Assembly: GCF_000971395.1 (NCBI RefSeq)
Contig: NZ_BBME01000009.1
Span: forward strand, 434,001 to 498,000
Origin: Demequina iriomotensis
GTDB taxonomy: Bacteria; Actinomycetota; Actinomycetes; Actinomycetales; Demequinaceae
Direction of reading: 5' to 3'
Length of the DNA: 64,000 nucleotides
The translations under genes and the position numbers were made by a program. Each line of letters starts with the position of its first letter. The first letter of the stretch is position 1. The notes under the pieces were generated by a model, which was not told the DNA's origin, did no database searches, and saw only the letters and a list, made by a program, of their open reading frames with translations. Below, piece by piece: positions 27,498 through 39,007 of the stretch.

Positions 27498-29980
27498 CCG
27501 CGACCGCGGACAAGCCCGCCACGGCCGTCGTCGACACCGTCACCCTGACGATCGACGGCACCGAGGTCACCGTGCCCAAGGGCACGCTCATCATCCGCGC
27601 CGCCGAGCAGGTGGGCATCGAGATCCCGCGCTTCTGCGACCACCCGGCGCTCAAGCCCGCGGGCGCGTGCCGCCAGTGCCTCGTCGACGTCGCGAGCCCC
27701 GGCCCCGACGGCAACCTGCGCGCGTTCCCCAAGCCGCAGGCCTCGTGCACCATGACGGTGACCGAGGGCATGGTCGTGAACACGCAGCACACCTCCGAGG
27801 AGGCCGACCGCGCCCAGAAGGGTGTGATGGAGCTGCTGCTCGTCAACCACCCGCTCGACTGCCCGGTCTGCGACAAGGGCGGCGAGTGCCCCCTGCAGAA
27901 CCAGGCGATGAGCCACGGTCGCCCCGAGACGCGCTTCGTCGACGTCAAGCGCGTGTTCGAGAAGCCGCTGCCGCTCAGCTCCGAGATCCTGCTCGACCGC
28001 GAGCGGTGCGTGCTGTGCCAGCGCTGCACCCGCTTCTCCAAGGAGATCGCGGGCGACGCCTTCATCGACCTGCAGAACCGCGGCGCCCAGCAGCAGATCG
28101 GCACGTTCGACGAGGACGTGCTCGACTTCGACGGCTACCGCCCCGTGGGCGCGGCCACCGTCGACGAGGCCGGCAAGGCGTTCTCGTCGTACTACTCGGG
28201 CAACACGGTGCAGATCTGCCCCGTCGGCGCGCTCACGTCCGCCGCCTACCGCTTCCGCTCGCGTCCGTTCGACCTCGTGTCGTCGCCGAGCATCTCCGAG
28301 CACGACTCGTCGGGCTCGGCCATCCGCATCGACCACCGTCGCGGCCAGGTGCTGCGCCGCCTCGCCGACAACGACCCGGTGGTGAACGAGGACTGGATCT
28401 CCGACAAGGACCGCTTCGCGTTCGCGTGGCAGAACCTGTCCGACCGCATCACGCGCCCGCTCGTGCGCAAGGACGGCGAGCTCGTCGAGGTCTCGTGGCC
28501 CGAGGCGCTCGCCGCCGCGGCAGCGGGCATCAAGGCCGCGACGGCCTCCGACGATGAGGGCTCCGCGCGCGGCGCGGCGGTCCTCACCGGCGGTCGAGTC
28601 ACGCTCGAGGACGCCTACGCGTACCAGAAGCTCGCCCGCGTGGTGCTGGGCACCAACGACGTCGACTCGCGTGCGCGCAGCACCTCCGACGAGGAGCAGG
28701 CGTTCCTGGGCTCGCAGGTCGCCGGCACGGGCCTGGGCGTGACGTTCGGCGAGCTCGAGAAGGCGCCGACCGTCCTGCTCGTCGGCTTCGAGGCCGAGGA
28801 CGAGGGCGGCGTGGTGTTCCTGCGCCTGCGCAAGTCCCTGGGCCGCCAGCAGGTGCTCACCGTCGCGCCGTACCTCTCGCGCGGCGCCGAGAAGCTGGGC
28901 GCCACGCTCGTCCCCGCCGTGCCGGGCCGTGAGGCCTCGGCGCTGGCGGAGCTGCCCGCGGACGTCCGTGAGGCGCTGTCGCAGCCGGGCGCGGTCATCG
29001 TGCTCGGCGAGCGCGCCGCCGAGGCGCCCGGCACCTTCGTGGCCGCCAACGAGATCGTCGCCGCCACCGGCGCGCGCCTCGCCTGGATCCCGCGTCGCGC
29101 GGGTGAGCGCGGCGCGGTCGAGGCGGGTGCGCTGCCGGGTCTGCTCCCGGGCGGCCGGACCGCCACCCTCAAGGGTGCGCGCGAGGCCGTCGCGAAGGCG
29201 TGGGGCGTCGAGAGCCTGCCCACCGCCAAGGGGCGTGACACGAACGCGATCATCGAGGAGGCCGCCGAGGGCGGCATCGGCGCGCTGATCGTCGGCGGCG
29301 TCAGCGCCTCCGACCTCGCGGGCGACGTCGCGACCGCTCTCGGGCGCACGGGCTTCGTGGTCTCCCTCGAGGTCCGCCGCAGCGAGATCGCGGAGGCCGC
29401 CGACGTGGTGCTCCCCGTCGCGCCGCCGTCCGAGAAGTCCGGCACCTTCATCAACTGGGAGGGCCGCCTGCGCGCGTTCGCGACGGCGATCCGCACCGAC
29501 GCGATGTCCGACCACCGCGTGCTCGACCTCCTCGCGCGCGAGTGGGGCGTCGAGCTCGGCACCGCGACCGTCGAGGCCGTCAACGCCGAGCTCGCGGCCC
29601 TGGGCGCCGCATCGTCCACCGAGCGTCCCGCCGCCCCCAAGGCGCGCGCCGCCGGCAAGGCCCGCACCAAGAAGGGCACCGCGGTGCTCGGCACGTGGCA
29701 CCAGCTGGTGGACGAGGGCGCGCTGCAGGACGGCGAGCCCTACCTCGCCGGCACCGGCCGCGTCGCCGTGGCCCGCATGTCGCAGGCGACCGCCGATGCG
29801 GTGGGCGCCGGGGCGGCCGTCTCCGTCTCGACCGAGTCCGGCACCATCGAGCTGCCGGTCGTGGTGACCGCCATGGTCGACGGCGTCGTGTGGGTGCCGA
29901 CCAAGTCCCCGGGCTCCTGGGTGGCGCGCGACCTGCGCGCGACCGCGGGCGCCATCGTCACCGTGAAGGGAGCCGCGTGA
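27494..29980 (+). CDS. nuoG: NADH-quinone oxidoreductase subunit G
   Basis: This is an 828-residue iron-sulfur subunit. The N-terminal [2Fe-2S] ligands are C48, C59, C62 and C85. The His-Cys [4Fe-4S] site is H119, C123, C126 and C132. A further [4Fe-4S] site starts CVLCQRC (172-178) and ends at the Cys of QICPVGAL. The C-terminal half is a molybdopterin-oxidoreductase-like domain without visible catalytic residues, plus a small beta-barrel end. An Ala/Lys-rich linker near residue 720 is lineage-typical. Overlaps nuoF and nuoH by 4 nt. Confidence 0.96.
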   Translation: MTATADKPATAVVDTVTLTIDGTEVTVPKGTLIIRAAEQVGIEIPRFCDHPALKPAGACRQCLVDVASPGPDGNLRAFPKPQASCTMTVTEGMVVNTQHTSEEADRAQKGVMELLLVNHPLDCPVCDKGGECPLQNQAMSHGRPETRFVDVKRVFEKPLPLSSEILLDRERCVLCQRCTRFSKEIAGDAFIDLQNRGAQQQIGTFDEDVLDFDGYRPVGAATVDEAGKAFSSYYSGNTVQICPVGALTSAAYRFRSRPFDLVSSPSISEHDSSGSAIRIDHRRGQVLRRLADNDPVVNEDWISDKDRFAFAWQNLSDRITRPLVRKDGELVEVSWPEALAAAAAGIKAATASDDEGSARGAAVLTGGRVTLEDAYAYQKLARVVLGTNDVDSRARSTSDEEQAFLGSQVAGTGLGVTFGELEKAPTVLLVGFEAEDEGGVVFLRLRKSLGRQQVLTVAPYLSRGAEKLGATLVPAVPGREASALAELPADVREALSQPGAVIVLGERAAEAPGTFVAANEIVAATGARLAWIPRRAGERGAVEAGALPGLLPGGRTATLKGAREAVAKAWGVESLPTAKGRDTNAIIEEAAEGGIGALIVGGVSASDLAGDVATALGRTGFVVSLEVRRSEIAEAADVVLPVAPPSEKSGTFINWEGRLRAFATAIRTDAMSDHRVLDLLAREWGVELGTATVEAVNAELAALGAASSTERPAAPKARAAGKARTKKGTAVLGTWHQLVDEGALQDGEPYLAGTGRVAVARMSQATADAVGAGAAVSVSTESGTIELPVVVTAMVDGVVWVPTKSPGSWVARDLRATAGAIVTVKGAA

Positions 29981-31320
29981 TCACCGGAATCCTGCCGACG
30001 GCGGTGCAGCCGCCGGTCGCGGAGGCCCTCGCGGGCGACCCGCTCTGGGTCGTCATCGTCAAGGCCGTCCTGGTCGTCGTCTTCCTGCTGACGTCCGTGC
30101 TGTTCGCGGTGTGGTTCGAGCGCCGCGTCATCGGTCGCCTGCAGGAGCGCCCCGGACCCAACCGCCTCGGTCCGTTCGGCCTGCTCCAGTCCGTCTCGGA
30201 CGCGATGAAGCTCCTGTTCAAGGAGGACATCACCGTCCGCGCGTCGGAGAAGATCCTCTACATCGCCGCGCCGATGATCTCGGTGTTCTGCGCGCTGCTG
30301 ATCTTCTCGGTGATCCCGTTCGGGCCCGACACACGCATCTACGGCACCGACTTCTCGACGCCGCTGCAGCTCACCGACTTCCCGGTCGCCGTGCTGTTCA
30401 TCCTCGCGTGCGCCGCGCTCGGCGTGTACGGCATCGTCCTCGGCGGCTGGGCCTCGGGCTCGACGTACCCGCTCATGGGCGCGATCCGCTCGACCGCCCA
30501 GGTCATCTCGTACGAGCTCGCGATGGGCCTCTCGCTCGTGACGGTCTTCATGCTCTCGGGCACGATGAGCACGTCCGGCATCGTCGACGCGCAGGCCGAC
30601 CGCTGGTGGGTGTGGCCGCTCTTCCCGGCGTTCGTGCTCTACATCATCTCCATGGTCGGCGAGACCAACCGCCTGCCCTTCGACCTCCCCGAGGCCGAGG
30701 GCGAGCTGGTGGCCGGCTTCATGACCGAGTACTCGTCCATGAAGTTCGCGTGGTTCTTCCTCGCGGAGTACATGAACATGATCAACGTCTCCGCCGTCGC
30801 CTCGACCCTGTTCCTGGGCGGCTGGCGCGCGCCGTGGCCCGCATCGTGGCCGGGCGCGGACTTCCTCAACACCGGCATCTTCCCGCCGGTGTGGCTGATC
30901 CTGAAGATCTGGCTGCTCATGTTCGTGTTCGTGTGGATCCGCGGCTCCGTGCTGCGCTTCCGCTACGACCAGTTCATGAAGTTCGGCTGGAAGGCGCTGA
31001 TCCCCGTCGGCCTCGGCTGGCTGGTGTTCTTCTCGGTCGGCCGTGCGCTGTTCGACCACTTCGACCGCGACCTCAACGTCTACGACGCGGTCGCGGGTGC
31101 CATCGGCGTCCTCCTGGTCATCGCGGTGTGGAGCTTCGTCTCCGACGCCAAGGCCAAGAAGGAGGACGATGCGGAGGCGGACGCCGAGCCCGAGGTGCTC
31201 GACGCCTTCGCGGGCGGCTACCCCGTCCCGCCGATGCCCCACCAGGTCCTTCCCCCCTCGCCGCGTTCGGGCCGCACGGTCGACGCGCATGTCGGCTCAC
31301 GAGAGGAGGACTCGGAGTGA
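29977..31320 (+). CDS. nuoH: NADH-quinone oxidoreductase subunit H
   Basis: This is a 447-residue membrane subunit linking the quinone site to the proton channels. Key signatures are [27 protein letters not shown] and [20 protein letters not shown]. Eight helices are visible. An extra cytoplasmic C-terminal tail of about 70 residues ([16 protein letters not shown], then Pro-rich) makes it longer than the E. coli subunit. GTG start, overlapping both neighbours. Confidence 0.96.
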   Translation: MITGILPTAVQPPVAEALAGDPLWVVIVKAVLVVVFLLTSVLFAVWFERRVIGRLQERPGPNRLGPFGLLQSVSDAMKLLFKEDITVRASEKILYIAAPMISVFCALLIFSVIPFGPDTRIYGTDFSTPLQLTDFPVAVLFILACAALGVYGIVLGGWASGSTYPLMGAIRSTAQVISYELAMGLSLVTVFMLSGTMSTSGIVDAQADRWWVWPLFPAFVLYIISMVGETNRLPFDLPEAEGELVAGFMTEYSSMKFAWFFLAEYMNMINVSAVASTLFLGGWRAPWPASWPGADFLNTGIFPPVWLILKIWLLMFVFVWIRGSVLRFRYDQFMKFGWKALIPVGLGWLVFFSVGRALFDHFDRDLNVYDAVAGAIGVLLVIAVWSFVSDAKAKKEDDAEADAEPEVLDAFAGGYPVPPMPHQVLPPSPRSGRTVDAHVGSREEDSE

Positions 31321-32006
31321 GCGGGTCCGACGACGTCTGGAAGGTCAACCGCGAACGCGATGGCGAGCGCGAGACCTTCGAGTCCAACTTCCCCAAGCGC
31401 GGCCCGTTCCTCGAGGCGCTCGCGCCCGTGGCGGGCTTCGGGGTGTCCCTGAGGAACTTCTTCCGTCCGACCGTGACGGAGCAGTACCCCAAGGTCAAGA
31501 ACCCGACCATGCCGCGCTACCACGGCCGTCACCAGCTCAACCGTCACCCCGACGGGCTCGAGAAGTGCATCGGCTGCGAGCTGTGCGCGTGGGCCTGCCC
31601 GGCGGACGCGATCTACGTCGAGGCGGACTCCAACACGCCCGACCACCAGGTCAGCCCCGGCGAGCGCTACGGCCGCGTCTACCAGATCAACTACCTGCGC
31701 TGCATTTTCTGCGGCCTGTGCATCGAGGCGTGCCCGACGCGCGCGCTCACGATGACGAACGAGTACGAGCTCGCGGGACCGACCCGCGAGGGCCTCATCT
31801 ACGAGAAGCAGGATCTGCTCGCGCCGATGGGCAAGAACATGCTCGCGGCGCCGCACCCGATGGTGCCCGGCACCACGGACGGCTCGTACTACCGCCAGGA
31901 GGTCACCGGCGCCGTGGACGAGCAGGTCGAGTGGGTGCGCGAGCACCGTCCCGAGGACCCGACGCTGCCCGAGAACCGCACCGCCGAGGAGGCCGCCCGT
32001 GGTTAG
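31317..32006 (+). CDS. nuoI: NADH-quinone oxidoreductase subunit I
   Basis: This 229-residue ferredoxin-like subunit has two [4Fe-4S] clusters (N6a and N6b). Ligand sets are C84, C87, C90, C94 ([12 protein letters not shown]) and C129, C132, C135, C139 ([12 protein letters not shown]). The GTG start overlaps nuoH by 4 nt, and the stop overlaps nuoJ by 8 nt. Confidence 0.97.
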   Translation: MSGSDDVWKVNRERDGERETFESNFPKRGPFLEALAPVAGFGVSLRNFFRPTVTEQYPKVKNPTMPRYHGRHQLNRHPDGLEKCIGCELCAWACPADAIYVEADSNTPDHQVSPGERYGRVYQINYLRCIFCGLCIEACPTRALTMTNEYELAGPTREGLIYEKQDLLAPMGKNMLAAPHPMVPGTTDGSYYRQEVTGAVDEQVEWVREHRPEDPTLPENRTAEEAARG

Positions 32007-32736
32007 CCCGGTGCTGTTCTGGATCATCGCCGCGATCACCGTGATCCCGGCGCTGTCGCTGCTGTTCGCCCGCAAGGCTGTGCACGTCGCGATGTCCGTC
32101 GTGCTCGTGATGGTCGGCCTCGCCACCGCATACGTCACGCTCGGTGCGCCCTTCCTGGGCATGGTGCAGATCGTCGTCTACACGGGCGCGGTCATGATGC
32201 TGTTCCTCTTCGTGCTCATGCTGGTCGGCGTCGACCAGCGCGAGGACCTCAAGGAGACCATCAAGGGCCAGCGCTGGATCGGCCTGTTCACCGCCGCCGG
32301 CCTGGGCGCGTTCCTCGTCTCCGTGGTGGGCCGCGTCTCGATCGCCGTCGCGGACACCCCCGCGGTGGGCGAGCCCGACGTGGTCGCGATCATGCTGTTC
32401 GAGAAGTACGTGCTCGTGATCGAGGTGCTGGGCTTCCTGCTCATCACCGCGGCGGTCGGCGCCCTGGTGCTCACGCACACGCCGCGCCTGCGCCCGCGCC
32501 GCACCCAGCTCGAGGTTCAGCGCGACCGCGTGCTCGTCGGCGCCGACCCGGTCAACAAGCCCATGCCCGGCGTGTACGCCCGCCACAACGCGCTCGACGT
32601 GCCGGCGCTCGACCCGCAGGGCGAGCCCATCGTCCACTCGGTGTCGCGCGTGCTCAAGGTGCGCAGCCAGACCCAGGAGGGCGAGGAGTTCCGCGCCGCC
32701 CTCGAGGACCCGTCGCGCAAGGAGGGCGACCGCTGA
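31999..32736 (+). CDS. nuoJ: NADH-quinone oxidoreductase subunit J
   Basis: This is a 245-residue membrane subunit with five helices. The signature [25 protein letters not shown] contains the pi-bulge helix implicated in coupling. A soluble C-terminal extension of about 80 residues follows the last helix, as in other actinobacteria. The GTG at 31999 overlaps nuoI by 8 nt; a second GTG at 32011 is possible. Confidence 0.94.
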   Translation: MVSPVLFWIIAAITVIPALSLLFARKAVHVAMSVVLVMVGLATAYVTLGAPFLGMVQIVVYTGAVMMLFLFVLMLVGVDQREDLKETIKGQRWIGLFTAAGLGAFLVSVVGRVSIAVADTPAVGEPDVVAIMLFEKYVLVIEVLGFLLITAAVGALVLTHTPRLRPRRTQLEVQRDRVLVGADPVNKPMPGVYARHNALDVPALDPQGEPIVHSVSRVLKVRSQTQEGEEFRAALEDPSRKEGDR

Positions 32737-33035
32737 TGGATCCCATCAACTTCGTCATCCTCGCGAGCATCCTGTTCGCGATCGGCGCGGCCGCCGTGCT
32801 GCTGCGTCGCAACGCGATCATCGCGTTCATGGGCGTCGAGCTCATGCTCAACGCCGCCAACCTCGCCCTTGTCGCCTTCTCCCGCATCCACGGTGAGATC
32901 GACGGCCAGATCATGGCGTTCTTCGTCCTGGTCGTCGCCGCCGCCGAGGTCGTGGTCGGGCTCGCGATCATCATCGCGGTGTTCCGCGCGCGCCAGACCA
33001 TCTCGCTCGACGAGCCTGCCGAGCTGAAGGGCTGA
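32736..33035 (+). CDS. nuoK: NADH-quinone oxidoreductase subunit K
   Basis: This is a 99-residue subunit with three helices. The conserved glutamates are in [18 protein letters not shown] and [12 protein letters not shown]. The start shares one base with the nuoJ stop (TGATG). Confidence 0.96.
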   Translation: MDPINFVILASILFAIGAAAVLLRRNAIIAFMGVELMLNAANLALVAFSRIHGEIDGQIMAFFVLVVAAAEVVVGLAIIIAVFRARQTISLDEPAELKG

Positions 33036-33037
33036 CC

Positions 33038-34918
33038 ATGCTTGATCTCACCTGGCTCCTCATCGCCGTGCCCTTGGCCAGCGCCGCGTTCCTGCTGCTC
33101 GCGGGCAAGCGCGCCAACCCCTGGGGGCACTGGGTCGGCGTCGCCGCCTCGGGAACCGCCTTCCTGGTCGGCCTCGGCGCGCTCATCCAGATGCTCGGCC
33201 TCGACGCGCACGACCGGTCGCACGCCGTGCACCTGTTCACGTGGATCCCGGGCGGCGAGCTCAACCTCGACGCCGGGCTCCTGGTGGACCCGCTGTCGAT
33301 GACGTTCGTCATGCTCGTGACCTTCGTCGGCACGCTCATCCACGTCTACTCCGTGGCGTACATGGAGCACGATCCGGACCGTCGCCGCTTCTTCGCGTAT
33401 CTCAACCTCTTCGTCGCGGCGATGTTGCTGCTGGTGCTCGCGGACTCCTACCTCCTGCTGTTCGTCGGCTGGGAGGGCGTGGGTCTCGCCTCGTACCTGC
33501 TCATCGGCTTCTGGAACCACAAGCCCGAGTACGCCACCGCGGCGAACAAGGCCTTCGTGGTCAACCGCGTGGGAGACATGGGCCTCATCGTCGTGATGGG
33601 CCTCATGTTCGCGTCCTTCGGGGCGCTCGACTTCGACACGGTGTTCTCCTCCGTGGATGGCGCATCGACCGCCCAGCTCACGGCCATCGGCCTCGCGCTG
33701 CTGGTCGCCGCATGCGGAAAGTCGGCGCAGTTCCCGCTCCAGTCCTGGCTGGGCGACGCGATGGCGGGTCCGACGCCCGTCTCCGCGCTCATCCACGCGG
33801 CCACCATGGTCACCGCGGGCGTCTACCTCATCGTGCGCTCGGCGCCCGTCTTCGAGGGAGCGCCCGCCGCGCAGACCACCGTCGCCGCGATCGGCGCCTT
33901 CACGCTCCTCCTCGGTGCCGTGATCGGCATGGCGAAGGACGACATCAAGAAGGCGCTCGCCGCGTCGACCATGTCGCAGATCGGCTACATGATGCTCGCC
34001 GCGGGTCTCGGACCCATCGGCTACGCGTTCGCGATCTTCCACCTGGTCACGCACGGCTTCTTCAAGGCCGGGATGTTCCTGGGCGCGGGCTCCGTCATGC
34101 ACGGCATGAACGACCAGGTCGACATGCGCCGCTTCGGCGCGCTGCGGACCGCGATGGTCACCACCTGGGTCACGTTCGGCCTGGGCTGGCTCGCGATCCT
34201 GGGCGTCCCGCCGTTCTCGGGCTTCTGGTCGAAGGACAAGATCATCGAGGCGGCCTTCGTGGGCGAGGGGGCGCAGCCCTGGATCCTCGGCGGCGCCGCG
34301 CTCATCGGCGCGGGTCTCACGGCCTTCTACATGTCGCGCCTGTTCTTCATGACGTTCCACGGCAAGGCCCGGTGGACCGACGACCAGCACCCGCACGAGT
34401 CGCCGGCCCTCATGACGGTGCCGATGATCATCCTCGCGGTGGGCTCCGCGTTCCTGGGCCTGTTCCTCGCGGTCGGCGACCGCTTCAGCACGTGGCTCGA
34501 GCCGGTCACCGGCCACGCCGAGCACCACGAGCCCGTCCTGCCCGTCGCGGTCATCATGATCGCGACGCTGGTCCTGGTCGCGCTCGGCGCGTGGGTCGCG
34601 TGGCGCAAGTACGGCGCGAACGATGTCCCCGAGACGGCGCCGGCGGCGTCGCTCGCGACCATCGCGGCGCGCAACGACATGTTCCAGGACTCGGTCAACC
34701 GCGGCGTCTTCGAGCGCCCCGGCACGCACCTCACCCGCACCCTCGTCTACGCCGATGCGGCGGTGGTGGATGCGGCCGTCGACAAGACGGCGGGCAGCTG
34801 GGCGCGCACGGGTGAGACCGTCCGCAAGACCCAGAACGGCCAGGTCCGCTCCTACGCGCTCACCATGCTCGTGGGTCTCGTCATCGTCATCTTCCTCGTG
34901 GTCCAGGGGGGTCTCTAA
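33038..34918 (+). CDS. nuoL: NADH-quinone oxidoreductase subunit L
   Basis: This is a 626-residue antiporter-like proton-pumping subunit. Signatures are [57 protein letters not shown] and [17 protein letters not shown]. The long lateral helix would be formed by the C-terminal part ending in [16 protein letters not shown]. It starts 2 nt after nuoK. Confidence 0.97.
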   Translation: MLDLTWLLIAVPLASAAFLLLAGKRANPWGHWVGVAASGTAFLVGLGALIQMLGLDAHDRSHAVHLFTWIPGGELNLDAGLLVDPLSMTFVMLVTFVGTLIHVYSVAYMEHDPDRRRFFAYLNLFVAAMLLLVLADSYLLLFVGWEGVGLASYLLIGFWNHKPEYATAANKAFVVNRVGDMGLIVVMGLMFASFGALDFDTVFSSVDGASTAQLTAIGLALLVAACGKSAQFPLQSWLGDAMAGPTPVSALIHAATMVTAGVYLIVRSAPVFEGAPAAQTTVAAIGAFTLLLGAVIGMAKDDIKKALAASTMSQIGYMMLAAGLGPIGYAFAIFHLVTHGFFKAGMFLGAGSVMHGMNDQVDMRRFGALRTAMVTTWVTFGLGWLAILGVPPFSGFWSKDKIIEAAFVGEGAQPWILGGAALIGAGLTAFYMSRLFFMTFHGKARWTDDQHPHESPALMTVPMIILAVGSAFLGLFLAVGDRFSTWLEPVTGHAEHHEPVLPVAVIMIATLVLVALGAWVAWRKYGANDVPETAPAASLATIAARNDMFQDSVNRGVFERPGTHLTRTLVYADAAVVDAAVDKTAGSWARTGETVRKTQNGQVRSYALTMLVGLVIVIFLVVQGGL

Positions 34919-34921
34919 ACC

Positions 34922-36415
34922 ATGTTCCCGATCCTGACCGTCATGGTGGCGCTCCCCGCTGTGGGCGCCGCCGTGCTGTGGGCGCTGCCGTCGGCCGCGC
35001 GTGACCGGGTGCGCGAGATCGCGCTCGGCATCACCGTGCTCGAGCTTGCGCTCGCCGTCGTGCTGTTCCTGCAGTTCGACACGGCCACCGCGGGGGAGAT
35101 CCAGTTCTCCGAGACCTACGCGTGGATCCCGCAGATCGGCGCGAGCTGGGCGCTCGGCGTCAACGGCATCGGCCTGCTTATGATCGTGCTCGCCGCGATC
35201 CTCACGCCGCTCGCGATCCTCGCGGGCTGGTGGGAGGACAGCGACGGGGACCGCCGCACGCGCTACCTCGCGCTCATCCTGCTGAGCCAGGCGTTCATGG
35301 TCGGCATCTTCGCCGCCCGCGACGTCTTCCTCTTCTACGTGCTGTTCGAGGCGATGCTCATCCCGCTGTACTTCCTCATCGGCTCGTTCGGCGGCGCGCA
35401 GCGCCGTTACGCCGCGGTGAAGTTCCTGCTCTACTCGCTCGCGGGCGGCCTCATCATGCTCGTCGGCGTGGTGGCCCTGTACTTCCAGGGCCCCGGCGGC
35501 GACCAGGCCTTCCTCACGGACAACCTCACCGACCTGTCGATGTCCACGTCGACCGAGCGCCTGATCTTCCTCGCGTTCTTCTTCGCGTTCGCGATCAAGG
35601 CGCCTATGGTGCCCGTGCACACGTGGCTGCCGACGGTGGCGGAGAACGCCCGACCGGGCACCACGGCCCTGCTGGTCGCGGTGCTCGACAAGATCGGCAC
35701 CTTCGGCATGCTGACGCTCTGCGTCGCGCTGTTCCCCGAGGCCGCGGCCTGGGCCGCACCGGTCATCATCATCCTCGCGGTGATCTCGGTGATCTACGGC
35801 GGCCTGCTCGCCATCGGCCAGAAGAACATGCTCCGCCTGGTCGCGTTCACCTCGGTGAGCCACTTCGGCATCATGGTGCTCGGCATCTTCGCCTTCACCC
35901 AGACCTCGGTCGAGGGTGCGGCGCTCTACATGTTCAACCACGGCCTGTCGACCGGCGCGCTGTTCTTCGCGGTCGGGTTCCTCATCCATCGCCGCGGCAC
36001 CGCGGACGTCACCGAGTACGGCGGCCTCCAGCGCATCGTGCCGGTGTTCGCCGGCACCTTCCTGGTGGTCGGCCTGAGCGCCCTCGCGCTGCCCGGCCTG
36101 TCGCCGTTCGTGTCGGAGATCATGGTGCTCGTGGGCGCGTTCTCCGTCGCGAAGGCCGCGGTGATCGTGTCCGCGCTCGGCGTGGTGCTCGCGGCGCTCT
36201 ACGTGCTGCTGACGTACCAGAAGGTGTTCACGGGCCCGGCGCCCGAGGCCCGCGCATCGTTCCGTGAGCTCACGCGCCGCGAGCGCGTGGTGCTGTGGCC
36301 GCTCATCGCGCTCATGCTGGTCCTCGGCTTCCTGCCGGGCATCGCCATCAACGTGCTCAGCGAGCCCTCGGCCGACATCGTGGCGACCGTTCCCGTTCAG
36401 GAGGCAGGCGAGTGA
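34922..36415 (+). CDS. nuoM: NADH-quinone oxidoreductase subunit M
   Basis: This is a 497-residue antiporter-like subunit. The conserved LFYVLFEAMLIPLYFLIGSFG holds the key glutamate. KAPMVPVHTWLPTVAENARPG is the NuoM-specific helix 7 loop, followed by SVSHFGIMVLGIFAFT and MFNHGLSTGALFFAVG. It overlaps nuoN by 4 nt. Confidence 0.97.
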   Translation: MFPILTVMVALPAVGAAVLWALPSAARDRVREIALGITVLELALAVVLFLQFDTATAGEIQFSETYAWIPQIGASWALGVNGIGLLMIVLAAILTPLAILAGWWEDSDGDRRTRYLALILLSQAFMVGIFAARDVFLFYVLFEAMLIPLYFLIGSFGGAQRRYAAVKFLLYSLAGGLIMLVGVVALYFQGPGGDQAFLTDNLTDLSMSTSTERLIFLAFFFAFAIKAPMVPVHTWLPTVAENARPGTTALLVAVLDKIGTFGMLTLCVALFPEAAAWAAPVIIILAVISVIYGGLLAIGQKNMLRLVAFTSVSHFGIMVLGIFAFTQTSVEGAALYMFNHGLSTGALFFAVGFLIHRRGTADVTEYGGLQRIVPVFAGTFLVVGLSALALPGLSPFVSEIMVLVGAFSVAKAAVIVSALGVVLAALYVLLTYQKVFTGPAPEARASFRELTRRERVVLWPLIALMLVLGFLPGIAINVLSEPSADIVATVPVQEAGE

Positions 36416-37992
36416 GCTTCACGACCCCCGAGATCGCTTGGGCGCCGCTCGCGCCCCTCATCATCGTGCTCGGCGCGGCCGCGGTCGCGATCCTGGTCGA
36501 GTCCTTCGTGCGCACGCCCGAGCGTCGCCGCAGCGTCCAGCTGGTGCTGTCGCTCGTCGCGCTGCTCGCGGCCGCAGGCACCGCCATCGTCCAGTGGACG
36601 ATGCTCGACGGCGCGGGCACCGTGGTCCTCGCGGACATGGTGACCATCGACCGCCAGGCGCTCGCCTGGCAGGTGCTGATCCTCGTGTTCGGCGTCCTGG
36701 GCACCCTGCTGTTCGCCTCGCGCACCCGCGCGGGCGAGGAGGCGTTCACCCCGCTCGGCTCGGTCGCGCCCGGATCGTCCGAAGAGACCCTCGCGCGCCG
36801 CAAGGGCTTCCAGGTGACCGAGGTGTTCCCGCTCGCGCTGTTCGCGGTCGGCGGCATGATGCTGTTCGCCGCGGTGACGGACCTCATCTTCCTGTTCGTC
36901 GCGCTCGAGGTCTTCTCGCTGCCGCTGTACATCCTGGTGGCGCTCGCGCGCCGCCGCCGGTTCCTCTCCCACGAGGGCGCCCTCAAGTACTTCCTGCTCG
37001 GCGCGTTCTCGTCGGCCATCCTGCTGTTCGGCGCGGCCTTCCTCTACGGCGCGACCGGCACCACCGCGTACGCCGGGATCGCCGCGGGCATCGGCTCCGC
37101 GACGGGCCTCGACGCGCTCATCCTCGCGGGCGCCGTCATGGTCGTGGTCGGCCTCCTGTTCAAGATCGGCGCGGTGCCGTTCCACTCGTGGACCCCCGAC
37201 GCCTATCAGGGTGCGCCGACCCCGGTCACCGCCTTCATGGGTGCCGCGACCAAGGCCGCCGCGACCGCCGCGCTGCTGCGCGTGGTCTACGAGGCGTTCT
37301 ACGGCCTCGAGTGGGAGCTGTCCTGGCTCTTCTGGATCATCGCGATCGCCTCGATGCTGCTCGGCACGGTCGTGGCGCTGGTGCAGACCGACCTCAAGCG
37401 CATGCTGGCGTACTCGTCGGTCGCGCACGCGGGGTTCATCCTCGTGGCCTTCGCGGGCTTCCCCGACGGCGCGCTCAGCGCGCTCCCGTTCTACCTGGCC
37501 TCGTACGGCCTCGCGACCATGGGCGCCTTCGCGGTCATCTCGCAGGTCCGCGAGAAGGCGGACGACGGCACCGTGCTGGGCGAGGCGACCCGCCTCGGCC
37601 AGTGGGCCGGCCTGGGGCGGCGCTCGCCGCTGCTCGCCGGTGCGATGGCGCTGTTCCTGCTGTCGTTCGCGGGCATCCCGCTGACCGCGGGATTCGTCGG
37701 CAAGTTCGTCGCCTTCTCGGCGGCGATCTCCGAGGGCGCGTGGCCGCTCGTGCTCGTGGCGGTCATCGCGTCCGCGGCGGCGGCGTTCTTCTACGTCCGC
37801 CTCATCGTGCTGATGTTCCTCACCGATGTGCCGGAGGGCCAGGAGGACGCGGTCGAGATCGACTTCAGCCCGCTCGCGCGGCTCGTGGTCATCGTGGCCG
37901 CCGCGCTCGTGGTGCTGCTCGGCATCGTGCCCGGCCCGGTGCTGTCGGCGTTCGAGAACGCTGGCGTGCTCCTGCTGGGGGCGGCGGGCTAG
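36412..37992 (+). CDS. nuoN: NADH-quinone oxidoreductase subunit N
   Basis: This is a 526-residue antiporter-like subunit and the last complex I gene. Signatures are VALEVFSLPLYILVALARR, FHSWTPDAYQGAPTPVTAFM and KRMLAYSSVAHAGFILVAF. The GTG start overlaps the nuoM stop. The next gene, a polyprenyl diphosphate synthase, starts 3 nt after the stop and is surely co-transcribed. Confidence 0.96.
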   Translation: MSFTTPEIAWAPLAPLIIVLGAAAVAILVESFVRTPERRRSVQLVLSLVALLAAAGTAIVQWTMLDGAGTVVLADMVTIDRQALAWQVLILVFGVLGTLLFASRTRAGEEAFTPLGSVAPGSSEETLARRKGFQVTEVFPLALFAVGGMMLFAAVTDLIFLFVALEVFSLPLYILVALARRRRFLSHEGALKYFLLGAFSSAILLFGAAFLYGATGTTAYAGIAAGIGSATGLDALILAGAVMVVVGLLFKIGAVPFHSWTPDAYQGAPTPVTAFMGAATKAAATAALLRVVYEAFYGLEWELSWLFWIIAIASMLLGTVVALVQTDLKRMLAYSSVAHAGFILVAFAGFPDGALSALPFYLASYGLATMGAFAVISQVREKADDGTVLGEATRLGQWAGLGRRSPLLAGAMALFLLSFAGIPLTAGFVGKFVAFSAAISEGAWPLVLVAVIASAAAAFFYVRLIVLMFLTDVPEGQEDAVEIDFSPLARLVVIVAAALVVLLGIVPGPVLSAFENAGVLLLGAAG

Positions 37993-37995
37993 CGC

Positions 37996-38994
37996 ATGGC
38001 GACCCTCGCGATCGGGAACGATGCGCTCGAGGCGGAGCTGCTGCCTCGCCTCGAGCTGGTCGAGGAGCGTCTCCGCGACGCCGTCTCGCAGTCCGACAAG
38101 CTCGCCGACACGACGTCGCGCCACCTTGTCGACGCCGGCGGCAAGCGGCTGCGCCCCGTCCTGACGCTGCTGTGCGCCCAGCTGGGCGACGGCACGCGCC
38201 CCGAGGTGCTCGACGCGGCGGTGGTGTGCGAGCTCACGCACCTCGCGACGCTCTACCACGACGACGTCATGGACTCCGCGCCCACGCGGCGGGGAGCGCC
38301 GTCGGCGCACGAGGTGTGGGGCAACTCGGTCGCGATCCTCACGGGCGACCTGCTCTTCGCGCGCGCCTCGCGCGTGGTCGCGGGGCTGGGACCCGAGGCC
38401 GTGCGCATCCAGGCCGAGACCTTCGAGCGGCTGTGCCTGGGCCAGCTCCACGAGACGGTGGGCGCGGCCGAGCTCGACGACCCGATCGCGTTCTACCTGC
38501 AGGTGCTCGCCGACAAGACGGGCTCGCTCATCGCGACCTCGGCGCGGCTGGGCGCGATGTTCGGCGGCTGCCCCGCCGGCATCGTCCGTCAGGTGACCGA
38601 GTACGGCGAGGCGGCGGGGGTGGCCTTCCAGCTCGCGGACGACGTGATCGATGTGCGCTCGGACGCCGCGACCACGGGCAAGACGCCGGGCACCGACCTG
38701 CGCGAGGGCGTGGCCACCATGCCCGTGCTGCTGCTACGGCGCCTCGTGGCGTCGGGCACGGCGTCAGCCGACGACGTCGCGCTGCTCGCCGACATCGACG
38801 GCGACCTGTCCTCCGACGCTGCCCTCGCCTCGGTGGTGGCGCGCCTCGCGGCGCACGCGGTGGTCGACCGGACGGCCGAGCTCGCTCAGGAGTGGGCGCT
38901 CAAGGCCAAGGACGCGATCGCGCAGCTGCCCGAGGGCGACGCAGCGACCGCGCTGCGCGCCTTCGCGGACGCCCTGGTGGCCCGCGCCGCCTGA
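37996..38994 (+). CDS. Polyprenyl diphosphate synthase
   Basis: This is a 332-residue trans-isoprenyl diphosphate synthase. The first aspartate-rich motif is YHDDVMDSAPTRRGAPS and the second is QLADDVIDV. GGKRLRP near residue 48 binds isopentenyl diphosphate. The residues before the first DDxxD are small (LATLYHDD), which fits long-chain products such as the menaquinone side chain. Being the last gene of the nuo operon links tail synthesis to respiratory complex production. Chain length cannot be read reliably from the sequence. Confidence 0.92.
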   Translation: MATLAIGNDALEAELLPRLELVEERLRDAVSQSDKLADTTSRHLVDAGGKRLRPVLTLLCAQLGDGTRPEVLDAAVVCELTHLATLYHDDVMDSAPTRRGAPSAHEVWGNSVAILTGDLLFARASRVVAGLGPEAVRIQAETFERLCLGQLHETVGAAELDDPIAFYLQVLADKTGSLIATSARLGAMFGGCPAGIVRQVTEYGEAAGVAFQLADDVIDVRSDAATTGKTPGTDLREGVATMPVLLLRRLVASGTASADDVALLADIDGDLSSDAALASVVARLAAHAVVDRTAELAQEWALKAKDAIAQLPEGDAATALRAFADALVARAA

Positions 38995-39007
38995 CCCAGC
39001 ACCGCTC

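Noticed and set aside
27179-29701. An 840-codon open frame on the minus strand opposite nuoG
   Set aside because: It lies entirely antisense to a gene with clear iron-sulfur motifs. Its product is Arg/Gly/Ala-rich without motifs, the usual by-product of very high GC third positions. The same applies to the other long antisense frames over nuo, men and glycan genes.
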